Source: Nemertoderma westbladi (Eukaryota > Xenacoelomorpha > Nemertodermatida > Nemertodermatidae). Taken from it: DNA of 39,608 nt. Below are positions 29,001 to 39,419 of the stretch, one piece after another. A model generated the notes under the pieces. The model did no database searches, was not told the DNA's origin, and saw nothing but the letters and a program-made list of their open reading frames with translations. The position numbers and the translations under genes were made by a program. Position 1 is the stretch's first letter; the number at the start of each line of letters is the position of its first letter. The DNA lies in NCBI GenBank assembly GCA_032718475.1, contig JAUCBJ010002171.1, positions 1 to 39,608 of the forward strand. The letters are read 5' to 3'.

Positions 29001-32000
29001 ACTTACCGCCACAATGCCGTCTCCTTCTCCAGCCGTTGTATCCGACTTACCTCCACAATGCCGTCTCCTTCTCCAGCCGTTGTATCCGACTTACCGCCAC
29101 AATGCCGTCTCCTTCTCCAGCCGTTGTATCCGACTTACCGCCACAATGCCGTCTCCTTCTCCAGCCGTTGTATCTGACTTACCTCCACAATGCCGTCTCC
29201 TTCTCCAGCCGTTGTGTCCGACTTACCGCCACAATGCCGTCTCCTTCTCCAGCCGTTGTGTCCGACTTACCGCCACAATGCCGTCTCCTTCTCCAGCCGT
29301 TGTATCTGACTTACCTCCACAATGCCGTCTCCTTCTCCAGCCGTTGTGTCCGACTTACCGCCACAATGCCGTCTCCTTCTCCAGCCGTTGTATCCGACTT
29401 ACCGCCACAATGCCGTCTCCTTCTCCAGCCGTTGTGTCCGACTTACCGCCACAGTGCCGTCTCCTTCTCCAGCCGTTGTATCCCGACTTACCGCCACAAT
29501 GCCGTCTCCTTCTCCAGCCGTTGTATCCGACTTACCGCCACAATGCCGTCTCCTTCTCCAGCCGTTGTGTCCGACTTACCTCCACAATGCCGTCTCCTTC
29601 TCCAGCCGTTGTATCCGACTTACCGCCACAATGCCGTCTCCTTCTCCAGCCGTTGTATCCCCGACTTACCGCCACAATGCCGTCTCCTTCTCCAGCCGTT
29701 GTATCCGACTTACCTCCACAATGCCGTCTCCTTCTCCAGCCGTTGTATCCGACTTACCGCCACAATGCCGTCTCCTTCTCCAGCCGTTGTATCCCCGACT
29801 TACCGCCACAATGCCGTCTCCTTCTCCAGCCGTTGTATCCGACTTACCTCCACAATGCCGTCTCCTTCTCCAGCCGTTGTATCCGACTTACCGCCACAAT
29901 GCCGTCTCCTTCTCCAGCCGTTGTATCCCCGACTTACCGCCACAATGCCGTCTCCTTCTCCAGCCGTTGTATCCCCGACTTACCGCCACAATGCCGTCTC
30001 CTTCTCCAGCCGTTGTATCCCCGACTTACCGCCACAATGCCGTCTCCTTCTCCAGCCGTTGTATCCCCGACTTACCGCCACAATGCCGTCTCCTTCTCCA
30101 GCCGTTGTATCCGACTTACCGCCACAATGCCGTCTCCTTCTCCAGCCGTTGTATCCGACTTACCGCCACAATGCCGTCTCCTTCTCCAGCCGTTGTATCC
30201 GACTTACCGCCACAATGCCGTCTCCTTCTCCAGCCGTTGTATCCGACTTACCGCCACAATGCCGTCTCCTTCTCCAGCCGTTGTATCCGACTTACCTCCA
30301 CAATGCCGTCTCCTTCTCCAGCCGCTGTATCCGACTTACCGCCACAATGCCGTCTCCTTCTCCAGCCGTTGTGTCCGACTTACCTCCACAATGCCGTCTC
30401 CTTCTCCAGCCGTTGTATCCGACTTACCGCCACAATGCCGTCTCCTTCTCCAGCCGTTGTATCCGACTTACCTCCACAATGCCGTCTCCTTCTCCAGCCG
30501 CTGTATCCGACTTACCGCCACAATGCCGTCTCCTTCTCCAGCCGTTGTATCCGACTTACCGCCACAATGCCGTCTCCTTCTCCAGCCGTTGTATCCGACT
30601 TACCGCCACAATGCCGTCTCCTTCTCCAGCCGTTGTATCCGACTTACCTCCACAATGCCGTCTCCTTCTCCAGCCGTTGTATCCGTTTCGTCATTTTATC
30701 CATCTCCCCCTTAAACGTAACAAAAATCTCGTTACTTTTCGTCAACGTGGACTGAAACTCCTCGAATTTATCCGCGTAGATCAGCAACTGTTTCTTTAGG
30801 ACCACCTCCGTGGCCATAAACTCGTCGTTTTGCCGACGAGCTGCGAGATTATCGGTGAGTAAAGTCTCCCGCTCCTTCAGCGCACGCGTTCGTTCCTCGT
30901 TTAACAAGGCCTGCGCCTTGGAGAACTTTGCTTCGGCGAGTTGGTACTCCAGATCCCTGGCGTTCATTAGTTCCTGCACCTGTTTGTCTCGATGTTCGTA
31001 TTGGCCGATTAACGAGGTAAGTTTCTCCGCTAGTTGCCGGTTCTCGTCCCGTAGTTGATTGTTCTTCTCCGTGTTGTCTTCCATCTGTTTCTGCACGTCG
31101 CCCAATGTCTGTTTGAAGTGGTTCGATATCTCTTTGCGTCTCTCTTCCTCCTCTCTCGCTCGAACGACGCTGTCTTCCTTCACTTGCCTGTTCTGTTTCT
31201 GCAACTCGCGACATAGATTCTCGAGTTTACTACGACCAAGCACCGCTTTGCTGTGGTCCCCTTGCAGTCGTTCCTTCTCCTTGGATACCTGCGCGTATTG
31301 TTTATCGAGACCTTTCAGACTGGTCTGCAGTTCCCTGTGTTCCTGCATTAGGTCGGCGTAACGTTTACACAACGCCGCGATCTTTTCCTCCGGGCTATTT
31401 AGCCCCGATAGCGCTTGCATCAACGCCCTGGTTAGTTTGTCGAGGCTCGCAGCGTGTGGTTGGCGGTTCTTGGGCTTCCCGCAGGTCGCGTCCGTTGTTT
31501 TACTTCCAGTTGGCTCGCCGGTTTCCGTGGTAACCAGATCCGCGGGTGATGGCGACCTCTCCTTCGGGTTATTATTTGATGGGCCATTTATTGGACAATT
31601 GTTCTGTGTCGTCATAATTAATACCGGTACTATAATAGGCCTATTGCAGTACTGTAAAATAAGCTACTGGCAGACTAGTACCGGTACCGCGGTACCTTAA
31701 CTCTGTGCGGTAACTGTGAACTGCGTCTGTGCCCTGTGCGTAAGGGACTGATCAATAATGATGCCAGGCAATAATTACAGAATTAGGCTGCAATGTGCAA
31801 TGCAGCAATGTGAATGTGCAATGTGGGCGATATGACAGATGATAGTACAATACAGCAATAGGAGGCCTAGTATGTAAGACTGAAGACTGTACTGTACTGC
31901 CAGACTGTGAGATGTGATGTGTGATTCGTACTTTTCTTCACCTTTCTTTACCTTGCTGATTGCGGAACCAGTGACTAGCTGTCAGGGGATACCGGTACAG

Positions 32001-34829
32001 TCCAAGAACATGCTGGCTAATTGTATCACTTTCGTTCGATATGCTTGTTATTGCTATTCTTCATGTCCATAACATTTTATTTCGCCATCAGGTCATGATT
32101 GTAAAAGCACAACAAGTAAGTAGCCTTTATTTGTCTCCCAGTGTTTTTACGCTTTTATTTCCAGGAGAAGCAAACGCCGCTGCACATAGCTGCCCGTCTA
32201 TCTAACCCAGAGATTGTGGGACTTCTGTTAGCTGCGGGTGCCAACCCTGAAGCTCAGACCCTGGACGGATACACACCACTGCACATATCGTGCAAGGAGG
32301 GCAGCTGCGAAGTAACATCCCAACTGCTGGACCAGGGCGGGAAACTAACCACCGAGAATAAAAAGGGATTCACACCATTGCTACTGGCTGCAAAGTAAGT
32401 TTTTAAGTGCTGTTCTCTGCCAGATCACGGTAATCAGTCCCTGCTCTCCAGCTATATATTGCGCAACATTGCATATTTAAACAATGTTCTGGAATATACA
32501 ATCGAGCCCCTTAATTTTACTACCTTGTCTCTTTCAATGTAGGCGGCGTACCTCAGTTGGTTGAGCGCCATCTATTGGTTGAAGGTTCGAGCCCCGTCAG
32601 GCACCACACTGCCTTTCCATCCTCTGCGACTGGTGCCAATTAAGTCAGTTAAATTACTGTTCTGGTAGGAAATCAAAACAAGGGATATGAGTTGTAGTGC
32701 CCACCCCTTCCTTCGGGTAATAGATAGGAATAACGCCCACTCCTACCTTCGGGTAGCAGATAGGATTTTTTCCTTCATTGATCCTTTATCATTTAATATA
32801 AACAATAAACTCTACCCTACAGATACGGCCGGGTGGATATCGTTAAACTGTTGCTACAACGCTACGCGGACCCCAACGCACCCGGTAAGAACGGGTTGAC
32901 GCCGTTACATGTGGCGACGCACTACAGCAAAGTGGATGTCGCCTTGTTATTGTTGGAGAAAGGCGCCTCGCCACATTCTACGGCTAAGGTATGTCGTGTT
33001 ATTGCGTTTGTTTATTGCGTTTGTTTATTGAGTTTGTTTAAGAGGCCGGTGAGTTTTTCAGTGGCTGCAGGATAGCCAAATTGACCGCGAAAAATTATTA
33101 TTCTTACCTTCTGTATTATTTGTTTAACCGTCTTCAAATTTTGCAAATTCTCAGGTTTTCTTCATATTTATTCCACTTTAAAATTGAGATATTTTGTACT
33201 AATTTAAATTATTCAACCCTAATAAATGTCACAGAAATAATGACGTAATTTCTATCACCTAATATCTTTATAGAATGGATTCACTCCCCTTCACATCGCC
33301 GCCAAGAAGGATGAACTCGAAATAGCTCATAAACTACTGGAGTACGGTGCTGAACCGAACGCGTGCACCAAACATGGTATAACGCCGATGCATCTAGCAG
33401 CCCAGGAGGGTAACATTGATATCATTGCCTTGTTAGTCGATAAGGGTGGTAATGTGGATCACAGCGCCAAGGTAAGTGATACTTCTACTTCTATTGTTTT
33501 GATAAATTATTTTAGTAATGTGTAAATCAAATCGCTCTCTGTTATATTCCAAAAAGTACTTTTACATTACAGCATTGTATTGGCCTATACATTTAGTATT
33601 GTATTTGGTGTAATCAGGCAAGTAATGTCCCCTTAGTGGACATACTTAACGCCGTCATTGGTTACCACGTAAACAATAGGTGGAAATTTGCCTGATAGCC
33701 AGATAGGCCTACTGCATTACCTACCGGTAGGCGGGGTATAGCTATTAATAACCAGTAGGGCCTAGCTATATTATTATAACATGGCTCCAAACGCCACCAT
33801 AAATATAAGCTAACTTATTTATAACATAATTTATGTCATTTTTACATTTATTTATACAGCAACTAATATAATTTAAGTGCAGTTTCTATCACTTATAATA
33901 TATATACAATCATTTCGTAATGTTACAATTTTGGAATAAAACTACATACATACTTGTTGCAAAGTACTTTACAGTGTTCTGATCCTCGTGGCTTTATTTT
34001 CACTCACTCACTCACTAACGTTCGTTCGTGTAACAAAACCACTCGGATTATCACACCGCAAAGTGCTACTTTACACACAAGTATGTAAATAATTATTATT
34101 ATTATTATTTATAAGAAAATCCAAGTGTTAAATTAAAATACGCACAACCAACAAATTAAGTCACATTTTTGAAAATGAGACTGATTATTATATTAGTATT
34201 ATTTTATCTGGTAAATGTCAATTTGAAAAAAAAATTACTTCTGGTAGACGACTGAAATAGCCGATTTAAGTAAAAATATTATGGCAAGGTTTATGTAGCT
34301 TTTAGTTTTTCTCACTTTTAGTACATTATAGTATTTTCGGTAGTGTTTATAGCAATAAAAGTGCTGCAAAATGTTCGCGTTCGGATCCTCGTATCTTTAT
34401 TGTCACTCATTCGCTACGTTCGTTCGTGTCGCTAAATATGATAAAACAAATACCTGTATTTCCCGAATGTATTTGGAATGTATGTTTTTTTGATGAATGT
34501 GTTTGGAAGAAAGTATATTATTTATCGTTATGAAATAATTTTGAGGCTTTAAATCCCCCCAACTATTAATATTTCCCTTGACCTTATTTCCCTTTATTTA
34601 TCCCTAGAATGGTTTACGTCCATTACACGCTGCCGCCCAGGAGGATAAAGTAAGCGCGTGTGCCAAACTCGTAGACAACGGCGCTCCTATAGACGCCCAG
34701 ACTAACGGGGGCTATAGCGCCCTCCATGTGGCCTGTCACTATGGGAACCGAGATACAGTGGAGTATTTACTCCGTCATGGTGCCAATCCCAACAAACAGG
34801 CGAAGAATGGATTTACTCCATTACACCAG
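25841..34829 (+). CDS. ANK: Ankyrin (ANK1/2/3-type), partial: five repeat exons
   Basis: Joined exons 25841-26038, 32165-32394, 32823-32988, 33274-33471 and 34608-34829 encode about 338 residues of uninterrupted ankyrin repeats. Boundaries, phases and order match the middle-to-late part of the 24-repeat membrane-binding domain of canonical ankyrins: [14 protein letters not shown], then [21 protein letters not shown], then NGLTPLHVA, then AAQEDKV and ACHYGN followed by GFTPLHQ. Ankyrins link membrane proteins to the spectrin skeleton. Earlier repeats, the ZU5/UPA and death domains lie outside the window or in unseen exons. If the 5' exons lie to the left, the NWD-type gene would also be nested or interleaved. 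The taxilin gene lies antisense in the first intron shown. Confidence 0.88.
26040..26780. other. Intron sequence between ankyrin exon and taxilin 3' end
   Basis: No gene besides the convergent taxilin 3' UTR. A minus-strand ORF at 26331-26585 has no recognisable family. Confidence 0.4.
26732..26737 (-). terminator. Poly(A) signal for taxilin
   Basis: AATAAA on the minus strand about 44 bp after the taxilin stop codon. Confidence 0.55.
26781..27294 (-). CDS. TXLN: Taxilin exon 2
   Basis: Acceptor TTCTAG at 27300-27295, then G completing the Arg codon and [16 protein letters not shown]. The stop TAA is at 26783-26781. The tail is rich in Glu, Asp, Gly, Asn and Thr. Confidence 0.92.
26781..31615 (-). 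CDS. TXLN: Taxilin, two coding exons, 493 aa
   Basis: Exons 31615-30648 and 27294-26781, phase 2 junction (AG|G), 1,482 nt. Taxilins are long coiled-coil proteins that bind syntaxins and act in vesicle traffic; gamma-taxilin also binds the nascent-chain complex. The first exon gives a short Ser/Pro/Thr-rich head, [16 protein letters not shown] and then an unbroken heptad-rich coil ([20 protein letters not shown] is the most diagnostic phrase) to [15 protein letters not shown]. The second continues [17 protein letters not shown] and [19 protein letters not shown] and closes with an acidic, low-complexity tail of about 110 residues. Exon junction and tail match vertebrate taxilins; the paralogue class is not assigned. 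The only intron (27295-30647) is almost entirely a minisatellite derived from the exon-1 splice junction. Confidence 0.93.
27604..27612 (-). promoter_or_regulatory. Additional strong 5' splice-site match beyond the array
   Basis: GAG|GTAAGTT on the minus strand, outside the repeat and about 30 bp past its last unit. It is the best consensus donor in the intron and would be the last one before the acceptor at 27295. Confidence 0.4.
27633..30682. repeat. 44-bp minisatellite of the taxilin exon end plus 5' splice site, about 69 copies
   Basis: Each unit, read on the minus strand, is the last 35 nt of taxilin exon 1 (coding [11 protein letters not shown] plus two bases) followed by the nine donor-intron bases GTAAGTCGG. 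The junction reads TGGCG|GTAAGT or TGGAG|GTAAGT; the real exon uses TGGAG. Units with one or two extra C (GTATCCC, GTATCCCC) cluster at 29,640-30,070. One unit near 27682 has CTTAAC for CTTACC. The plus-strand 1,020-codon frame and its companions are artefacts: 44 is not a multiple of 3 and the unit has no stop in any plus frame. Confidence 0.97.
30648..31615 (-). CDS. TXLN: Taxilin exon 1
   Basis: ATG at 31615-31613 opens 322 codons plus two bases. The donor is TGGAG|GTAAGTC with GT at 30647-30646. If this donor is skipped, reading continues into TAA at 30646-30644, so only this first donor makes taxilin. Confidence 0.93.
31620..32160. other. Taxilin upstream region inside the ankyrin intron
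   Basis: No ORF. Contains dispersed repeat words ACTGGCAGACTRGTA and ACCGGTAC, also seen near 7070 and 7110, which suggests an old dispersed repeat. Presumably it holds the taxilin promoter, but no element can be assigned. Confidence 0.35.
32165..32394 (+). CDS. ANK: Ankyrin exon, two and a third repeats
   Basis: Acceptor [30 protein letters not shown] through [12 protein letters not shown] to GFTPLLLAA plus AA, then GTAAGT. Phase 0 in, phase 2 out, matching the next exon. Confidence 0.9.
32541..32775 (+). mobile_element. tRNA-derived SINE in an ankyrin intron
   Basis: Box A TACCTCAGTTGG (32549-32560) and box B GGTTCGAGCCC (32584-32594) are spaced as in a tRNA, but there is no pairing acceptor stem or anticodon arm. 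A non-tRNA body follows with two copies of CTTCGGGTA near 32712 and 32750. The end near 32775 is approximate. Confidence 0.6.
32823..32988 (+). CDS. ANK: Ankyrin exon
   Basis: Acceptor CTACCCTACAG, one base completing Lys, then [37 protein letters not shown] and HSTAK before GTATGT. Same boundaries as vertebrate ankyrins (KYGKV ... ). Confidence 0.9.
33274..33471 (+). CDS. ANK: Ankyrin exon, two repeats
   Basis: Acceptor TCTTTATAG, 66 codons from [20 protein letters not shown] to NVDHSAK, donor GTAAGT. Exactly two repeats, phase 0. Confidence 0.92.
33480..34600. other. Ankyrin intron with a duplicated dispersed segment
   Basis: No gene. Two related segments (about 33965-34035 and 34365-34435) share GATCCTCGTRKCTTTATT, CACTCA and ACGTTCGTTCGTGT about 400 bp apart. 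Confidence 0.45.
34608..34829 (+). CDS. ANK: Ankyrin exon, late repeats
   Basis: Acceptor TTTATCCCTAG, 74 codons: [48 protein letters not shown], then GTTAGA. Corresponds to the AAQED ... CHYGN ... TPLHQ exon of other ankyrins; the next repeat should begin AAQQGH but is not found in the remaining 4.8 kb. Confidence 0.9.
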
Positions 34830-34887
34830 GTTAGATAAATATCAGCGTTATAAGCATTAAAAATATATTTAGTCCCCTAAATACTCT

Positions 34888-37800
34888 CGTACCCCAAGTG
34901 AATCAAGTGTTTTACTCCAACTGAATAAAGTGTAGTACCCCAAGTGAATAAAGTGCAGTACTCTTAAAGTGTAGTACCCTAAGTGAATATAAGTGTAGTA
35001 CCCCAAGTGAATAAAATGTAGTACTCCAACTGAATAAAGTGTAGTACCCTAAGTGAATAAAGTGTAGTACCCCAAGTGAATAAAGTGTAGTTCCCCAAGT
35101 GAATAAAGTGTAGTACCCCAAGTGAATAAAGTGTTTTACTCCAACTGAATAAAGTGTAGTACCCCAAGTGAATAAAGTGTAGTACCCCAAGTGAATAAAG
35201 TGTAGTACCCCAAGTGAATAAAGTGTTTTACTCCAACTGAATAAAGTGTAGTACCCCAAGTGAATAAAGTGTAGTACCCCAAGTGAATAAAGTGTAGTAC
35301 CCCAATGAATAAAGTGTTTTACTCCAACTGCATAAAGTGTAGTACCCTAAGTGAATAAAGTGTAGTACCCCAAGTGAATAAAGTGTAGTACCCCAAGTGA
35401 ATAAAGTGCAGTACTCCAACTGAATAAAGTGTAGTACCCTAAGTGAATAAAGTGTAGTACCCCAAGTGAATAAAGTGCAGTACTCCAACTGAATAAAGTG
35501 TAGTACCCTAAGTGAATAAAGTGTAGTACCCCAAGTGAATAAAGTGCAGTACTCTAACTGAATAAAGTGTAGTACCCTAAGTGAATAAAGTGTAGTACCC
35601 CAAGTGAATAAAGTGTAGTACCCCAAGTGAATAAAGTGTAGTACCCCAAGTGAATAAAGTGTAGTACCCCAAGTGAATAAAGTGTTTTACTCCAACTGAA
35701 TAAAGTGTAGTACCCCAAGTGAATAAAGTGTAGTACCCCAAGTGAATAAAGTGTTTTACTCCAACTGAATAAAGTGTAGTACCCTAAGTGAATAAAGTGT
35801 AGTACCCCAAGTGAATAAAGTGTAGTACCCCAAGTGAATAAAGTGTAGTACTCCAACTGAATAAAGTGTAGTACCCTAAGTGAATAAAGTGTAGTACCCT
35901 AAGTGAATAAAGTGTAGTACCCCAAGTGAATAAAGTGTAGTACCCCAAGTGAATAAAGTGTTTTACTCCAACTGAATAAAGTGTAGTACCCCAAGTGAAT
36001 AAAGTGTAGTACCCCAAGTGAATAAAGTGTAGTACTCCAAGTGAATAAAGTGTAGTACCCCAAGTGAATAAAGTGTAGTACCCCAAGTGAATAAAGTGTT
36101 TTACTCCAACTGAATAAAGTGTAGTACCCCAAGTGAATAAAGTGTAGTACCCTAAGTGAATAAAGTGTAGTACCCCAAGTGAATAAAGTGTAGTACCCCA
36201 AGTGAATAAAGTGTAGTACCCCAAGTGAATAAAGTGTAGTACCCCAAGTGAATAAAGTGTAGTACCCCAAGTGAATAAAGTGTAGTACCCCAAGTGAATA
36301 AAGTGTAGTACCCCAAGTGAATAAAGTGTAGTACCCCAAGTGAATAAAGTGTAGTACCCCAAGTGAATAAAGTGTAGTACCCCAAGTGAATAAAGTGTAG
36401 TACCCCAAGTGAATAAAGTGTTTTACTCCAACTGAATAAAGTGTAGTACCCTAAGTGAATAAAGTGTAGTACCCCAAGTGAATAAAGTGTTGTACTCCAA
36501 CTGAATAAAGTGTAGTACCCCAAGTGAATAAAGTGTAGTACCCCAAGTGAATAAAGTGTAGTACCCCAAGTGAATAAAGTGTAGTACTCCAACTGAATAA
36601 AGTGTAGTACCCTAAGTGAATAAAGTGTAGTACCCCAAGTGAATAAAGTGTAGTACTCCAACTGAATAAAGTGTAGTACCCTAAGTGAATAAAGTGTAGT
36701 ACCCAAGTGAATAAAGTGCAGTACTCCAACTGAATAAAGTGTAGTACCCTAAGTGAATAAAGTGTAGTACCCCAAGTGAATAAAGTGTAGTACCCCAAGT
36801 GAATAAAGTGTAGTACCCCAAGTGAATAAAGTGTAGTACCCTAAGTGAATAAAGTGTAGTACCCCAAGTGAATAAAGTGTAGTACCCCAAGTGAATAAAG
36901 TGTAGTACTCCAACTGAATAAAGTGTAGTACCCTAAGTGAATAAAGTGTAGTACCCCAAGTGAATAAAGTGCAGTACTCCAACTGAATAAAGTGTAGTAC
37001 CCTAAGTGAATAAAGTGTAGTACCCCAAGTGAATAAAGTGTAGTACCCCAAGTGAATAAAGTGTAGTACCCCAAGTGAATAAAGTGTAGTACCCTAAGTG
37101 AATAAAGTGTAGTACCCCAAGTGAATAAAGTGTAGTACCCCAAGTGAATAAAGTGTAGTACTCCAACTGAATAAAGTGTAGTACCCTAAGTGAATAAAGT
37201 GTAGTACCCCAAGTGAATAAAGTGTAGTACTCCAACTGAATAAAGTGTAGTACCCCAAGTGAATAAAGTGTAGTACCCCAAGTGAATAAAGTGTAGTACC
37301 CCAAGTGAATAAAGTGTAGTACCCCAAGTGAATAAAGTGTAGTACCCCAAGTGAATAAAGTGTAGTACCCCAAGTGAATAAAGTGTAGTACCCCAAGTGA
37401 ATAAAGTGTAGTACCCCAAGTGAATAAAGTGTAGTACTCCAACTGAATAAAGTGTAGTACCCTAAGTGAATAAAGTGTAGTACCCCAAGTGAATAAAGTG
37501 TAGTACCCCAAGTGAATAAAGTGTAGTACCCCAAGTGAATAAAGTGTAGTACCCCAAGTGAATAAAGTGTAGTACCCCAAGTGAATAAAGTGTAGTACTC
37601 CAACTGAATAAAGTGTAGTACCCCAAGTGAATAAAGTGTAGTACCCCAAGTGAATAAAGTGTAGTACCCCAAGTGAATAAAGTGTAGTACCCCAAGTGAA
37701 TAAAGTGTAGTACCCCAAGTGAATAAAGTGTAGTACCCCAAGTGAATAAAGTGTAGTACCCCAAGTGAATAAAGTGTAGTACTCCAACTGAATAAAGTGT

Positions 37801-37963
37801 AGTACCCCAAGTGAATAAAGTGTAGTACCCCAAGTGAATAAAGTGTAGTACTCCAACTGAATAAAGTGTAGTACCCTAAGTGAATAAAGTGTAGTACCCC
37901 AAGTGAATAAAGTGTAGTACCCCAAGTGAATAAAGTGTAGTACCCCAAGTGAATAAAGTGTAA
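34888..37963. repeat. 23-bp minisatellite, about 130 copies, AATAAA in nearly every unit
   Basis: Unit parts on the plus strand: GTGTAGTACCCC, AAGTG, AATAAA. Variants: ACCCTAAGTG, ACTCCAACTG, GTTTTACTCC and GCAGTACTCC. It starts about 60 bp after the ankyrin exon donor. 23 is not a multiple of 3 and the minus strand lacks stops in any frame, which gives the long Tyr/Thr/Leu/Phe-rich frames; these are not genes. Confidence 0.97.
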
Positions 37964-38680
37964 TTGCCTTGTAATCTTCCCAGAATAACTATCTGATATT
38001 GCAGATCAAATATTTTGATTATTTATTATAAATATATATGTGTTATATTATTTGTGGTGCCCCTTGAACCCAACCTTAATCCCACCTACGTCCTTTATCT
38101 CAGTTTTTATGGATTTCCGAAATATATTTTATTTTATTACTTTAAATTTATTGACCATTGTGTTTCTGCACATTATAATAGTTTATTGAAGCTGTTTTAT
38201 TATGTTAAACAGATTTAGTAAATAATTAACGAAAGTTTAAAAATAATTACACCATGTCCCGTAATGCAATGTCATTTTCTAATGACACGGACCCCCTCCA
38301 TCCCATGTTTTTTCAAAATAATATTAAGAAAAAATTTATTTAAGATCAGAAAATGGCTCTGTATTACGTTTTGTGGTGAATTACATGTCTATGTGTCAGT
38401 GCAAATAGAAACCCGGCCCCTGAGGGTAAGAAGACGATTCAGAGAAAATCACATTTTAACATTAAAAAAAATCATTTTTCAACAAAAAAAAATTTTTTTG
38501 AAAGTCAACATTTAGATATCATTTTATCGACTCAAAATCAAATCTCGCGTTTTTGGGCACAAATAAACGTTTTTTTTTAATATTTAACCCTATCTGGCCC
38601 GGGCTATTTTGCAACGTAATTGGCCCGGGTGGGTAATAAATTCAGATCTTGTATCAAAAATTACAATTTTGCTGGTATAA
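37964..38680. other. AT-rich, no gene
   Basis: No exon with ankyrin repeats or other homology is visible. Contains several homopolymeric A and T runs. Confidence 0.4.
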
Positions 38681-39190
38681 AGGTTTTCGAGGTCGCTGAT
38701 TACGGTAAATATTGTTAAAAATATTTTCTGGCAAAGCAACCATCATTAATGGTACTATTTTGGTCCCCTGGGATGAAAAGTAAGTACAAGTAAAAAAATG
38801 TCAAACTGAAATAATTTATGTTTGGTTTGATAATTCTGAAGGTATACGTGTTCTCGAGGTCGCTGATCACGATGAAATTAGGTATAACTATTTCTGGTAA
38901 ATCCAAACCCAATTTTGGTGCCATTCTGGCTGGTGCCCCAGAACGAAAATTACAAGTTAGCACAAAATTATAAACTGTAAAATTTTGCCACTGGTTTGGT
39001 AATTCTGAAGCTATACTGGTTTTCAAAGCCGCTGATAACGATACAACTCGTTAAAAATCATTCGTGGTAACGCAACTGCTGTTTTTGGTGCTTGTCAGGT
39101 GGGACGAAAAATACAAGTAGCAAAAAACGTCAAAAATCTAATTTGGTTGGATAATGCGATATTTTTGAGTGTCATATTCGTGATCAGCAT
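38640..39190. repeat. Diverged tandem repeat, about 165-bp period
   Basis: Three to four blocks carry related words: TTTTCGAGGTCGCTGATTACG (38684 region), CTCGAGGTCGCTGATCACG (38855 region), TTTTCAAAGCCGCTGATAACG (39022 region) and a weak copy near 39170. Each is followed by a GGTGCC/GGTGC and a CAAGTA word. Old and non-coding. Confidence 0.65.
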
Positions 39191-39419
39191 CCCAAATACC
39201 CATTTGGTAATAAAATCAATTTGATTTTGATGTGATTTTTCATTATCATATTTTCAATACTTGTTTTTTTCGTGCCCCAGAGGGCACATTCAAAATTACC
39301 AAAAGTTTTCTCTAATGTTATATTCTAGTTCTATAATCGTGAAAGGTGTCCAAAAAAACCGCTACATACCGCAAATAAATTAATTTTAGTGAGCCATAAA
39401 ATTAACGATTGAATTTTTT

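Noticed and set aside
27649-30799. Plus-strand frames of 406-1,020 codons with Pro/Ser/Leu-rich repeats
   Set aside because: They are pure read-through of the 44-bp minisatellite, which rotates through all frames without stops; they have no unique domain.
30810-31361. Ser/Cys-rich plus-strand ORFs
   Set aside because: Antisense shadows of the taxilin coiled-coil exon.
32541-32620. Functional tRNA gene
   Set aside because: A and B boxes are present but there is no acceptor-stem pairing and no normal anticodon arm, so a SINE head is more likely.
34912-37948. Minus-strand Tyr/Thr/Leu/Phe-rich frames
   Set aside because: Read-through of the 23-bp array in a stop-free orientation.
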